Shown piece by piece: positions 45,036 to 57,100 of a stretch of DNA of 64,000 bases (positions are counted from its first letter, which is position 1; each line of letters starts with the position of its first letter). The position numbers and the translations under genes are program-made. This DNA comes from Theristus sp. LFF4_11 (lineage: Eukaryota; Nematoda; Chromadorea; Monhysterida; Xyalidae). Below the pieces are notes generated by a model, which worked only from the letters and a program-made list of their open reading frames with translations, did no database searches and was not told the origin of the DNA. Location of the stretch: contig JASANC010002890.1 in the NCBI GenBank assembly GCA_030248135.1, positions 62,001-126,000 on the forward strand, given 5' to 3'.

Positions 45036-46597
45036 GCTTTTTTTAAAACACAATCCAGTGACCTGCTTTCAGGTCGTGGTCGTGGGGACAATTTTCAATG
45101 GTCAAATAATTTTTAGAGGGATGTTTCCCATGACAACCTTTGAAAACACTGAATTGAGCTGTTCATTGAAAATCAGGTGATTAATCTAAGCAGCAACTGA
45201 TCAACAGCATTGATTCGATTAAGCAACTTTGGAATGGGATTTTATTTGCCTTGAACATTTCAGATATCCGCTGTTGGTGGCCATGAGCGAGCATGAACGA
45301 CACATGTATTCAAGCATAACTGAATTTTTAAAGTTAAATGTATTGAATAACTAAAAAGCCTACCTAAACATGGAACGAAACGTGCAAATATTTTTCTGAC
45401 GACGGAATCTGAACGTTTTTTCTCGTGATATTTTTCGTCTGGTTCTGGTCAATCCATTTGTTTTTTTTGTGATTTTATGCTGTGCCAAAACGTCTACATT
45501 TTTGCTCAATTGTGTTGCCGAACTCACTACCAAAACAGGTTTGACTGGCTGCGTCATATCAATTCTGTCCATTCGCTAGATACTTCTGCATGCCCAGTCA
45601 ACCACCGCTGAAAGAAAACTTTGTACAGAAAGTGATTACTGATTTATCATGAGTACATGAACATTTGCGCGCGAATAAAGTTACCGGTAAAAAAAAAACA
45701 AATTTTTGAAAGTTTCGTGGCTGGGTTTTACTGAAAATTTAAACAGATAACTTGACCACCTTTGCGTATCATTGTTATTTGAGTTTTGATTGAATCAACT
45801 AACAAATTACTGCGGCGGTGCAAAATTTATGGGCACTGTTATGCAAAATTTATTTTAAAAAGAAACCATGAGACCAGCATTGTGTATTCATTCACAATTC
45901 GCGTGATGAATAAAAAAGTGTAAACAATGAAAATAACCAAAAATCGAAACAGAAAAAAAGACAACGAATAGTACAAAAAGCAGCATTATTTAATGAAACG
46001 ACAGAAATTTGCAAGAAAAAAGAGGTTTTTCGCGTAAAATTTCATTCGCGAAATCGAAATGCCAAAAAAATCACAGAGCCTCTGACAAAAACAGCGCATT
46101 TTTCAGAAACTGATTTAAATTTAAACAATAATCGAGCTACAATGTAATTATTTACAAGTTATTGCGGCACAACCAACAATTATGGCAGATCAGAAATCCT
46201 GTGTCTCTGACACGAACTTTGAAACCGGATAAACATGGACGAGTAGTTTTCATGATGATGAATCACTAAAAAAAAACGAACTGCTGCATTGAATGTTTAT
46301 GGACGTACTTGAAGAAAAGCAAAACTCGTTCCACAACGCCGTTACTTTCAGAGATTTATGTCGCAAACGTGATCAAATTCAAAATGAGTGCATCAGTTTT
46401 TCAACGTTCGTGTCTATTTTGTTGCATTTCAACCAAACCTTTTATAAAGAGGAAATGGCTGACGATGATGAACGCGACTGAATCAAACTCGATCACAGTG
46501 AAACTGAAGCATACAGAGTCGTGTTCAAATGCAGAACCAGCGCCCCAATTGGCGTACATTTTGTTGTCACGTCACGCGACCATGCAAGCAATCAGTC
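45036..46597. other. Convergent 3' gap between the kinase gene and ATG13
   Basis: The stretch is A/T-rich. Possible extra kinase 3' exons occur at about 45074 (after TTTCAG, GTCGTGGTC) and 45263 (after TTTCAG, ATATCCGC). I see no other gene or transposon ends. Confidence 0.5.
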
Positions 46598-47411
46598 TCA
46601 CTTTTCACCACCTTTTGCCACAAACGATTCCGAATTATCAGACGTTGGCGATTGAAGCGACTGGACGAATCGATCGAAAATCGACGTTTGTGCCTGGAAC
46701 TGCTGCAGTTGGCTGCGCAATGAGAACGCATCGTCCGGCACTGTGTCTGGTGTGCAGTGCTGTGCAGCAACAACTCGCTCCGCTCCAAATGAGCTCAGAT
46801 CAGTCGGTGCTAGCTGAACAACAGAAATTTATCAATCCGAATCAATCTGTCATAGATCAATTTATCAGTCCGAAATGTTGCAGTAGCAGTAGTTTGGTGC
46901 AATTCGTGCGTTAAATACAAAACACAGGGCTTAGATCCAGCCTCCTTCTCGTGGCTAGGGCATTTGTCAATGGAACGTTCAGCTTCCGAAGTTTGTCATC
47001 GAGTTTTAAACAAAGCATCGAAGTTTGATATCGTCAGGTTTCCGTTGAACCGGTTCGGTGAGGGGGGAGGGCTACAAAACAACTTCAATAAATGGGCATC
47101 CGCAATTCCACACGCCATGCCGTTCATGCAGTTTTATACCGGAGTTCCCCAATTCTCGCGAAATGGGGTGTGGATGGGTGTGTGTGTGTGTGGTGGATGC
47201 CAGCCTCTTTAGGACCACTTCGTTCGTATGTATGCGCACACCTTGCACTGATGGACGAACTCTCCGAGTTCACAGTCGGCTGACGCAGCGGCATCACTGT
47301 CACCCTGTAGTTGCATCGCAGCCATCGCCGCCGACGGAATCTTCACGAAGCCGTCGTCTGACGACTCCAGCTCCATTTGATTCTCCGCGTCCGTGCCGGT
47401 CGCCAGATCAT
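46598..47411 (-). CDS. ATG13: ATG13 last two exons
   Basis: Exon 47242-47411 encodes the SSDDGFVKIPSAA block and ends ELGEFVHQCK before GTGTGC. The final exon (46598-46813) begins LAPTDLSSFGAERV after TTGTTCAG and ends GGEK and TGA. Without this last exon the protein would lack the conserved end SLRSQLQQFQAQ...FDRFVQSLQ; the plus-strand frames across it are shadows. Confidence 0.85.
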
Positions 47412-50400
47412 CTGCGAAATGTTTCCATTCCTCGTTTGTTTTTATTTTAAATGTTTTTCTTCGTTCGTTCTGTGTGTTTTTCAATTGTGAAGAAAAGAAT
47501 TCTTGCTGATATATGCTTTGACCGATCGGTCCCAAAAAAGATGAGACTGAAAGAAAAAACCGTCGCAAGAAACCCTGCCCCGGCATCCAATGTGAGGAAT
47601 GTGCCCTTGATGAACATTGCGTGGTGTCGGTGGCGAAAAGGTCTGCATGAAAGGCAGAGCCAGTGTGTTTGTGCTCACCGTCGTCGTTGTCGTCGAGCAC
47701 ATCGATGAGCGACTGCCTGTGCTGGTGCACGTCCACGCCGACCACCATGCCGTCCGCATCGAACGGCCGCGGCGGCGCGTTTGGATCCTGTGAAAAAAAA
47801 CTCGGAATTTCGGTGTTGTTGGTGCCTTTTGAATTAGCGGGAACAGCTACCGTATTCGAAGTGGCGTCAATGAGAAACAAACAATAGTGAGCAAGTACGA
47901 CCAGATTGCGAGTAAGAATGCGCTCACAACCTCGTTCACAATGGGCAGCAACTGCTGGTGACTGTGCGAGTGCAGCCTGGTCGACGTCGCCCGGAGGCCG
48001 GCGCCCGATGCAGCCAGCGACGTGTGCCCCGTGATCGTGTTGCTGCGGCGCAGTGTGCTCGAGATCGATGATGTCTGACTGCAACGTTCATGAGAACAAC
48101 CCTATTAGCGATGCAGTAGTATTGCGCTGTTGATGATGCAACATTAATGGCCTCGCGACAACAACGTGCACTTCGTGAATGTGCGGCCTTTGTGAGTAAA
48201 ATCGTTTTATACAGGCAGATCTGCGGTATGCGGCTTCCTGGCGAAATCGGAAACCACGATTTTTTCGTTATCTACAAACACATCGGCACACACAACACAC
48301 GTGCAACGTGAGGCGTGTTTGTTTGCCAGTGTGTTTGTTTGCCAGTGCGTTTGTTCTTGTCAGCGACATCGGCATCCCCAACCTGTTATTGACACTCGGC
48401 ACCGATTGACTGGCCGTCAGCAACGCAGCAAACGGCACTGGCAGCGACGACTTGCGCGCCGTGTCCGAGCGTTTCGACGGTGCAGCCGTGGTGGCCGGCG
48501 GTGCCCCGGTGGCACTCTCAAGACTGACACCACCTGAGCACAGTAGAAAGGACACGGTGAAAAAATGCTGACTGGGCATGGCTGCGGCAGCGTAAAACTC
48601 GGCCAAGAGACGAACTTGAGCTCTGAACTACAGGAAAAAATAATGAAACTACAAACGGCGCACAGGCGCAATACCTCCGCTCCAGCGTCGCACGACTGGC
48701 ACACGATCGGGCAGACTGTGCGGCTTGACTTTGCCGGCAGCAGAGTGCTGTTTCGAGGCAGCATTTCCGCTGGTGCCGGCCACGGCTGACGACTGGTGCA
48801 CGGGCTGCGACTGCGTGCCCGCCTGCGGCTGCGTCGTCGTCGACAGGTCCATTCGGAACAGACACCCTGTACTGCCGCCTGTGAATGGGTACGGAATGGT
48901 CGTTGCTTCGTTTAGGCTCTGTGACCGAGATTGTGTCGTGGTAAGTTGGGGCCAACGAACTACAGTTCCTTAGCACACGGCGCACTGCGTCCGTCTGTTA
49001 TTGTACTGCGCAGATTTGGGGTCACCAAAAAGAGAATTATAAAGCGAGAACTGCGGGCACAGTTTCGACAGTGCATGTCCACCATGAGCTGTGATCGATC
49101 TTCGATCACACGAGCACGCACGTCGACCACCGGAAAGTAAGCACCAAGCACACACACCGGCCGCAGAGTCCTTCCTTGTCAGTGGCGTCGTTGACCCGGC
49201 GTGCATCGTAGAGCCGGTGGGTGTTACGAACGATGAGATGCCCTGCATCGTTGAACTCTGACCGCCACTCGACTCGGAGGCGCTGGAGCCGGATTGTGTC
49301 GACTGGTACTGCTGGGTGGTCTGAAGCGAAACACTCAGTTGTGTATCACCTTTCATTTTTGGCTCCGAGACTCAATGCGCGCATTGATAGGCAAACAGTT
49401 TCATGTGTGACGCGGGAATTCATCGGTGTGACAACTGACATGTGTTTTATGTGTGACACTGACACGGGAATTCAAAGCCGCTGAATTGACCCGAGTCCGC
49501 GAGACTCGACCGGGGTCACTAACACAGTTCTGAATTGCCGCATCAAGCGTGAAACAGATTTTCCTTTCGACGTTTACAAAAAACAAAAATAGACAAAAAA
49601 CAACAACAAACAACTCGCCCGACCCGACCGACCCCGAGCTGAAATGTGACCGACGAATGGCGACTGGTTTGTTTCTCGGAGGCACTGGGACTGCCGGTGT
49701 GCGGCTGCTGCGTTTGCCAGGATGCGGCGGCGGCGTGGTAGACGAGGTCGGTTGTGGACACCGGTGATGCGGTGAACGTGCTGTGTGGGGCATGTGTGTC
49801 TTGGTTGTTAATCACTAAAAACCTCCTTTTATGATATAAAAGAATAAAAAACTGGTTTTCACGGTACAGAAACGGAAAACACGACTTTTACAGGCGATTT
49901 ACGAAATTCGAGTCTTTTTGCCAGCCCTAGCTGCGCAAAACGCTGGCTTTCTGATCACAAGTTACGTTGACAACAATGTCATTCGTTCGCACTCAATAAA
50001 ACTCAGTAAGAAGCGCGTCTGTCAAGTCGTCAAAATCATCCAATCTCAAAAGTGCCCAAGGTGGTCAAGAAACGGCACCGAAACGGGTCTTGGCCACTTG
50101 TCCACTATGAGCCCAGGGGATTGCCACGGTCTTCATCGTTTCGCCGAAGAAAAGCCTCCCTCCAATGTTCCCCTGCAGCCAACAAAGCTGAAAAACAACA
50201 GACGAACAGACAAACAAACGAACAAACTGACAACTGCCAACCTGTAGCAATAATCGGACGGACTCTCGGGCGTGCAGTGGTGAGGCGAATGGCGTTGTCT
50301 TGCGGCAGTCGGTGAGTGCGCGTGCTGGTGGTTCACTGGCTTTGGCGGTGTGCAAACAGCGGCGGCCGCAGGCGCGACAAGACGCCCGGGCGACTCGTCA

Positions 50401-52114
50401 CGGCACGTTTGCGGGCGTTGCTGCTGCTGCTTTTCACTTGCGCTGCTTCCACTCAACACCTGAGACACAAACTGGGGCGATGTTTTGTAGTCACTCGAGA
50501 ACTGTGTGCAAAATACGGTCAAGCGGGATCCCAGCGCATGGAGTTCTTTTTCTGTGATTAGGTCCCGTTAAAACCGTTGACGGGTAGTTGTTGTTTATTG
50601 CCCCCCCCCCCTGCCAGCCGGTATTCAACCAGGGCAGGGTTCCATCATCTCCCACGAATCCCCTGCGCCACCGGCAGAGATAGACGCGCGCTGCTCGTGA
50701 ATCACAACACTCAGCAGCTAAGCAAAGCTCGCTTTTTTCAATCCGCAACAGACTTGAATGAAAAACGTTGGTTTCACACAAGAACAAACAAAGATGCCAC
50801 AAGCAGCAGAATTAGAATGTTTGCGACCACAACAGAAACAACTAGCCATTTTCGTGCGCAGATAGAGATGCACAAAGAGCGTGCCGTATGGCGTCGGCAG
50901 ATAGCCGAGCGGCAACCGGCGGTGGGCGTCGCCCAGCTGCTGGATGGCTGGCTGACCGACGTAGATCTGATAGCAGATGATGAACGTGTCGACGCCTTGG
51001 TGGCGTGCGTAATAGCTGCAAACACGCGAACATCACCGAAACACGAGCGATTTGCGAAACACACAAGAAAGAATCTGCATCAAGATTCGTCAAGTGCGAC
51101 TGAGCGAACCGATACGCCGGCGTGACGCGCGCGGCCGCCAGCGTCGACTTGAGCATGGTGCCCATCTGGTGGTAGAGGAAGCCGCGGATGGCAACGCTCG
51201 GGTCGCACTGTTCACTGTCGAAGCTGACGCACCAGCACTCGAGCTGTCATAGCATAAACATCAGACTTTCCGTTTCAATGGTGCCTTCACATTCGGGATT
51301 GTTAAAGTATATAAAAAAACTAAACTGTCTGGCGCCAAGCGCCCAATTTTTTTTAGATATATGACGTCATTTTGAATCAGCAGACACGTTCTAATGAATA
51401 GTCACTAGGCAATACTATAACCTGGTCTTGAAACGACCATAATACCGCACAATCTTATCAAGCGTGGTTCATCATTCATACGCACAGCGGTTCGTAAAAT
51501 CCCAGTCTTAGGACAATGCACTCTGACAAAGCAAAACACAGTAATGTTCCATCGTAACAAACAAACACGCGCACGCACACAAACAACGAATCGGGGCTGC
51601 TGTGCTACTGTGTGCGCGCGTGTATGTGTTTGTGACTGAGCAACATTACAGTGTTTACCAGTCTTAATACTCGGGATTTTCTTTTGTTCTAAGCGCCATT
51701 CTAACCGGCAGCATTTCCCCCTCGGGCGTGCGAACATGGAAATCAAGGCAGATGGACGAAATCGTCGGTGGGAAGCGGCCGCCGGTCGCCTGACGAATCT
51801 CTGACGTGACTTCTCCGTATTCATCTGAAAAAGTGTTGATGAGGCGATGATAATAACAACAACTCATGAATGAATAACAACTCAAAGTAATGTTTTGTAC
51901 AAGTTCATTATTTCATTATTTCCAAGATGCGGCCAGTTCCGAATCACGTACCGATTTTCACATTGAACCAATCGCAGCTGTCTGCGACGGGCGTGCACTC
52001 CGTTTTCACTTTTTGTCCGAGTCTCGCCTGTACCACTCCTTGAATCAAACGCGTCGTGAAGAACTTGCAGAACTTTGCGAAATCGGCGCGCGCTGTGGAG
52101 TTGTCGTCGGTCAT
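46598..52114 (-). CDS. ATG13: Autophagy-related protein 13 (ATG13), complete gene
   Basis: ATG13 is a subunit of the ULK1/ATG1 initiation complex; its N-terminal HORMA domain recruits ATG9/ATG101 and its C-terminus binds ATG1. The start is ATG at 52114 (MTDDNSTARADFAKFCKFF), the stop TGA at 46598-46600. Exons with agreeing phase: 51952-52114, 51706-51824, 51110-51243, about 50850-51015, then disordered exons near 50252-50459, 49640-49800, 49160-49320, 48700-48930 and 48390-48540, then 47928-48078, 47679-47787, 47242-47411 and 46598-46813. HORMA blocks: VVQARLGQKVKTEC, MLKSTLAAARVTPAYR, TFIICYQIYVGQPAIQQLG and TPYGTLFVHLYLR. The C-terminal SQLQQFQAQTSIFDRFVQ matches the conserved end of animal ATG13. 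The middle is Ser/Thr/Gln-rich. Confidence 0.92.
51110..52114 (-). CDS. ATG13: ATG13 HORMA-domain exons 1-3
   Basis: Exon 1 (51952-52114) ends CDWFNVKI with GG|GTACGTG-type donor in phase 1. Exon 2 (51706-51824) begins DEYGEVTSEIRQ after TTTTTCAG and ends EGEMLP before GTTAGA. Exon 3 (51110-51243) begins LECWCVSFDSEQC and ends ARVTPAYR in phase 2. All three junctions restore uninterrupted family sequence, fixing the borders with confidence. Confidence 0.88.
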
Positions 52115-54170
52115 ATTTGCTGTGTGTGACCTGGCTCACTTCGGCGCTCGGGTGATCTTTGATTCGATCAGCATTGGACTGGTTGTTTCAGCACATGACA
52201 ATATGCCTTCCTGTTGGACTGCAAAATGCGAACGAGTTTGCATTCTGATGTTTTTGACAGTGACGGCTAGTTATTGCAGTGAGCTCCACTGATATTGAAA
52301 ATTGCGAGACATTTCAGGTTTCGAAAAATCGCCCCTGTTTGGGTTGGGAGATTATTATGATTATGTCTATGTCACTGGCTTTATTTTCAGATTTACCATT
52401 TGTGGACCGTTTGACACAATCTGATAATTGCCATGTCTGCTTGTTAGCTTCATTCTTCCCACGGGGTGCTCAATGTGTACTTTGCACTTTGCAACTTATT
52501 TGAAATTCAAAAACACCCGCTGCATTTCACGACACTCCACTTGCCAAAACGGATGATGCAAAAAATAAGCCTGTCCCCCACAATGCGCACAGACAGAGAC
52601 AGACATGTTTCATAACAGCGTGGCCATTACGTAGCAGCACACAACTCGCAAGAGCAACGCACACAGTTGTGATGTTTCACAAGAACAGTGCAACCCATAG
52701 TAGACGTGTGGCCAAGTCACGTGAACACACAAACATGCTATGTGCGTACGGTCGCGTATGCAGCATACGAAACACAACTGGAAACACACCAACTGGCCAG
52801 TACGCGAAACCGCGCAACTACTGGTAACAAAGATCACAGAAACCTCTTTCCGAATCCAGTCGAAAACATCTGTGCTCAACAAAACTTTGCTATCAATCAG
52901 AGATGAAACATAAATTTAAGAATACCATACCGTCTGTTGCGAAATCAATCGACCGGCCAGTATCGTTGATTTTGTGTCAAATATGCAATTCCGATCTGCT
53001 CTCGAAGTTGCTGGCAGAGTTTCGACGGTGGAAAGAAATTGAAAATGCCAATAATCAATCAATGAGCAACAACCATTTATAGGAAGCAGACGAATCAGTC
53101 AGTCGCCTTATAGTACTGTGTGTGTGCCTGAAATTTTTTTCAAAAATTTCAGTTTTTCCAAGTTTTAACAGCCAGATTCTCCCCAATAATTCGACAGCTG
53201 AAAACAGAAAAAATCAAACTCGAGTCGTAATGTGTAAGTACTGTCACATTGTACAAACGAATGTGCAGATTGGCAGCGAACCTTTTGTTCGACTCTTCTC
53301 GTTTGTTTCTTGTTTTTTATCAGTTTTATATCCAGCAAACAATTCCAAGCGGGGAAAAAGCAACACGCAAATATCATCCTGGAACCGAAATGACATATTC
53401 CTAATTTGACATAATTTGTGTATCACTGCGTGTGCCACAATATTTTTTTCGTATTTTTTTTGTTGCCATAAAACACGCATTTCAAAATTCTAACACACAA
53501 AAACAACAGAGAGACCAACTAAAATACTCGCAACCAGAAATGTGTAACACGTTTGCGATTCTAATGGTGATATAATCGAAACAACAAAACAAAGGCGAGA
53601 TTACGCACTAACGAAGAGATGAAAACACGCACATCAACTTTTAAAAAATCCAAAAAAGTAATCGACATCAACAAAAACAAACGCAGATATCACGTCCTCT
53701 GATCTGTATCTCAGAAGAGTGTGTGCTGGTAAACAACTGTCTGAATTCGACGTTACGAAAGGCCATGTACTTTTATTTAATGCCAAACACAGAAAAATTA
53801 TGAGTGAATTGAACCAACCAATTTCAAAAAATGACTCAAAATTGAAGTGCGCGCCATTTTCTGTTTTGTGAATAACCCGCAACCTAAAACAACGATGGAA
53901 CAGACTGGTCTTCGACGGCAGTCAACAAACGCGCGTCTGATTCGTCATCTGACCGGCAACACGCAAAATCGCTCCTTCCAACAGAATTGCGAACAAAAAA
54001 AAACGGCTGCGGTTTCGCGTCATTCCCCTTTGAATAGTATCCACACACGCGGACTCTCAACGTAACCTGAAAATGGCTTGCTAGAGAAAAGCGATGAGGC
54101 TGAAATGCAAAAAGCACCAGTGATTTTAGAGGGAGAGGAGTATGCCCGTGCGGTGCGACGATCTGGCAGA
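52115..54170. other. Gap between the zinc-finger gene 3' end and the ATG13 start
   Basis: About 2 kb with no supported exon. A/T-rich, no transposon ends recognised. It must contain the ATG13 promoter (same strand as the upstream zinc-finger gene). Short plus- and minus-strand open frames lack splice context or family similarity. Confidence 0.5.
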
Positions 54171-57100
54171 TCAAACGACCCCATTCGTGGCTAAGAACAC
54201 GTTTTCGCACAACTCCATTGTTTCATCTTCAGCGTGCTCTGCGATTTCGCCGAAAAACGTTACAGGTTCATGCAAACCTACTGTGTTGCATCAAGAAGAA
54301 GAAGAAGGAAAGCAGAAAACCAAAGAAGAACGAAACGCACGCGCGCCCCGCTCGGACGTGAGATAGCCGCCGTGCTGATCGAGCGTGTGATGCTTCAGTT
54401 CGGCCCACTCGGCCATCTTCTGCTGACAGATGCAGCACATGTAGCCGTGCTCGTCGCGGCGGTGCTTGTCGAGTTTCGCGAAGCGATTCGCGCGATAGTC
54501 GCAGATGTTGCACTCGTACTTCACCTTGCCCGTGTGGATGCGCTCGTGCAGTGCCACCTGGCAGATGTGCACACAACCATAACATTCAGTGGCATTCATG
54601 AAGTCAGCTACAACGCGGCTACTAAATACTGCTCCATGAATGCTCCGTCAGTTTTGTACGTCAATGATAGTTGGCGCGCCAGACAAACGGCGGACGCTCA
54701 AACCTGTGTCTCCGTCGGAAAGAAGTCGTCGCAGAAGTGACATTTGAACGGCTTCGTGACGACGTGCGCCATCTTTTTGTGTTTTCGCAACTTTCGCGGC
54801 GTCAGGAACTTTCGATTGCAGTCGTTACACCGGAAGCCGCTGTTGAAGCCACGATGGAACTTGGCGCGGTGATTGGACAGACGCAGCTCGGTGCACAGGT
54901 TACGAATCGGAGTGCACTCGAAACACACCCACCTGGACCACATAATGTTCAAATCAACATTGATAGTACCCCTGCGCTTGCTTTGTGATGTCTAATGACG
55001 TTTCAGTAAGAGCGGTGCATCATTGGTTTTTCAGAACTTTCATACAACTTGATTGATTTCTACTGACAGTGTTATAGTGATATAAACGTGATATAAACTT
55101 GACAGTGATATTGACGCACACAGTAATATAAAATCGAAAACCAAGAAAGGAGCTCGCTGATTGGTTATTTTTTGACTTGCTGCAACCAATAAGCGGCCAA
55201 TCATTCAAACAAACACGTTTTGGCGCACTGACTTTAGCTCGCATTTGTGCCGTGGTAGATCATCCTGCGAGCGTATTGACTTGTAGCATCGGTTGCACTG
55301 AACGTAGTGCATGCATTCATGGTGTTTCTTGGCAATGTGCTTGCGTAGCGAATTCTCATTGCGGAAACGTTTGTCGCAGAAGGGACACTGAAAACGAGGC
55401 GGATAAGCTGAGAAAAACTGAGGATTGATTCACTACCTTTTCGGCACACAAACCGATCGAAACCGATAGCCATCGAAAAAGGAGCTACCAGGATACCAGG
55501 AGAGGAATGCAGGAATAACTGAACCAGAGTTGTAAAAAACATTTTTGTCGGTGGCTAGCTGGAATAAAGAAGGGGTGGGGGGGGGGGTGCGAAAGGCACC
55601 CCTTGTAACCCTGTAACTGACACAAAAGCGAAGCAACCAACCTGTGGTGACACTTTTTTCTTGTACGGTCGTTTCGGCAGTCGCAATGCGCCCCAACGGT
55701 CGAACCGCGGCGCCACGCCGCCGAAGCCCTCACCGGGCAACGGAATGCTGAATTGAACGAGAACAAAACTGTTGCTGTATAATGAATGAACGCATTATGC
55801 ATATGCAAGCAAGCACGCAATCGAGGCAGACGTAAGCGCATGTTGATCTGTGTTACAATCCAGCAGCGTCCAAACGAGCGTTTCGCGCTCTGAAGCGGAT
55901 CGAGAAACATATCGTTCAGGTGCAGCGTCGCTGACGCTGAATCGGTGCGACACTCTTGCGCAGTGGACACAATGAACAACAACAACAACAACACAAAGCC
56001 AGTCGGTAAGCTCCTGATCCTATCTGCTGTCTCTTTACGCAGCAAGTAGCCAATCAGCCCGTGCTTGGTTGCAAGTAGCCAATCAGCACGTGCTTGCTTG
56101 CTTGCAGCAAAGCGTCTGCGGCTGTCGCACGTACGTGTCAGGGCTGACGTGCGTGAATGCAGCCGAGTCGACATCGGCCGCCGGAGGGATGAAGCCGCCG
56201 CACTGAATCTCTTCGTGTCTCATCTGCTCCAGCTCTTCACGACGCTGAGCTTCCATCTCCTGCAGGTTTTTACAACAACGTTGGATGCACAAATTCTAAT
56301 TTGTTTCACACAGCTTCACAAAACACATTGTCGGTCGTCAACGGCTTCGAACCAGTAGTTGTGGGAAGAACAGTATTTGAATTCTCCCTCAATCTCAGAA
56401 GATGATATGTTACAATTCAGTCAAACGGTTTAATTTGAATACCAAAACTCAACTGAGATATTTTCCTCGACATTCAGTTGTTCAGTGTTTTTTACCCTGT
56501 CTGATAACACGTCATTTGTGAACAGGCAAGCAAGTCTGAACGGTGGGTTGTGTGTGTGTGTCAAAACTGGACTTTAACCACCATGGCAGGCTGCCAAGCG
56601 GCAACACCCTGTAATATGGGCTGGGCTAGGCTAACCAATCAACAACTCAATCAACAATGCTGTTGAGTGCTGACCATTTCCTGTTGCGCCATGTAGACCA
56701 CCCAATCCTCGTAGTGTCTGTCCTTCAAGTGTCGTTCATAGATGCCCCGCTCGACGAATCTGTTCTTGCATCGTTTGCATCTGTGCATTCTCGTGCGCAT
56801 ACGACGGCGGATCTCGGCCGGATCAGTGGGAAACGCCGGTGACTCGGGAAGGACACTCGAGCCGGCACCACCGGCCTGGCCGGAGTTGCTGCTTTGTGCT
56901 CGGTCACCGTACGGACGGATGTAACTGATAAGGAGTGATAAGCCTTATTACAGGAGTAATCGACAATCACGTTTGGGTTACGTTACGTTTTCCTACATGC
57001 AATGTCGTGTGATACTGTCGTGTCGTGCAGGCGACACAGTACGATACTTATGATGCCACCATGCAACGATCACGGCGCTGTTACATCCATTCATGATACA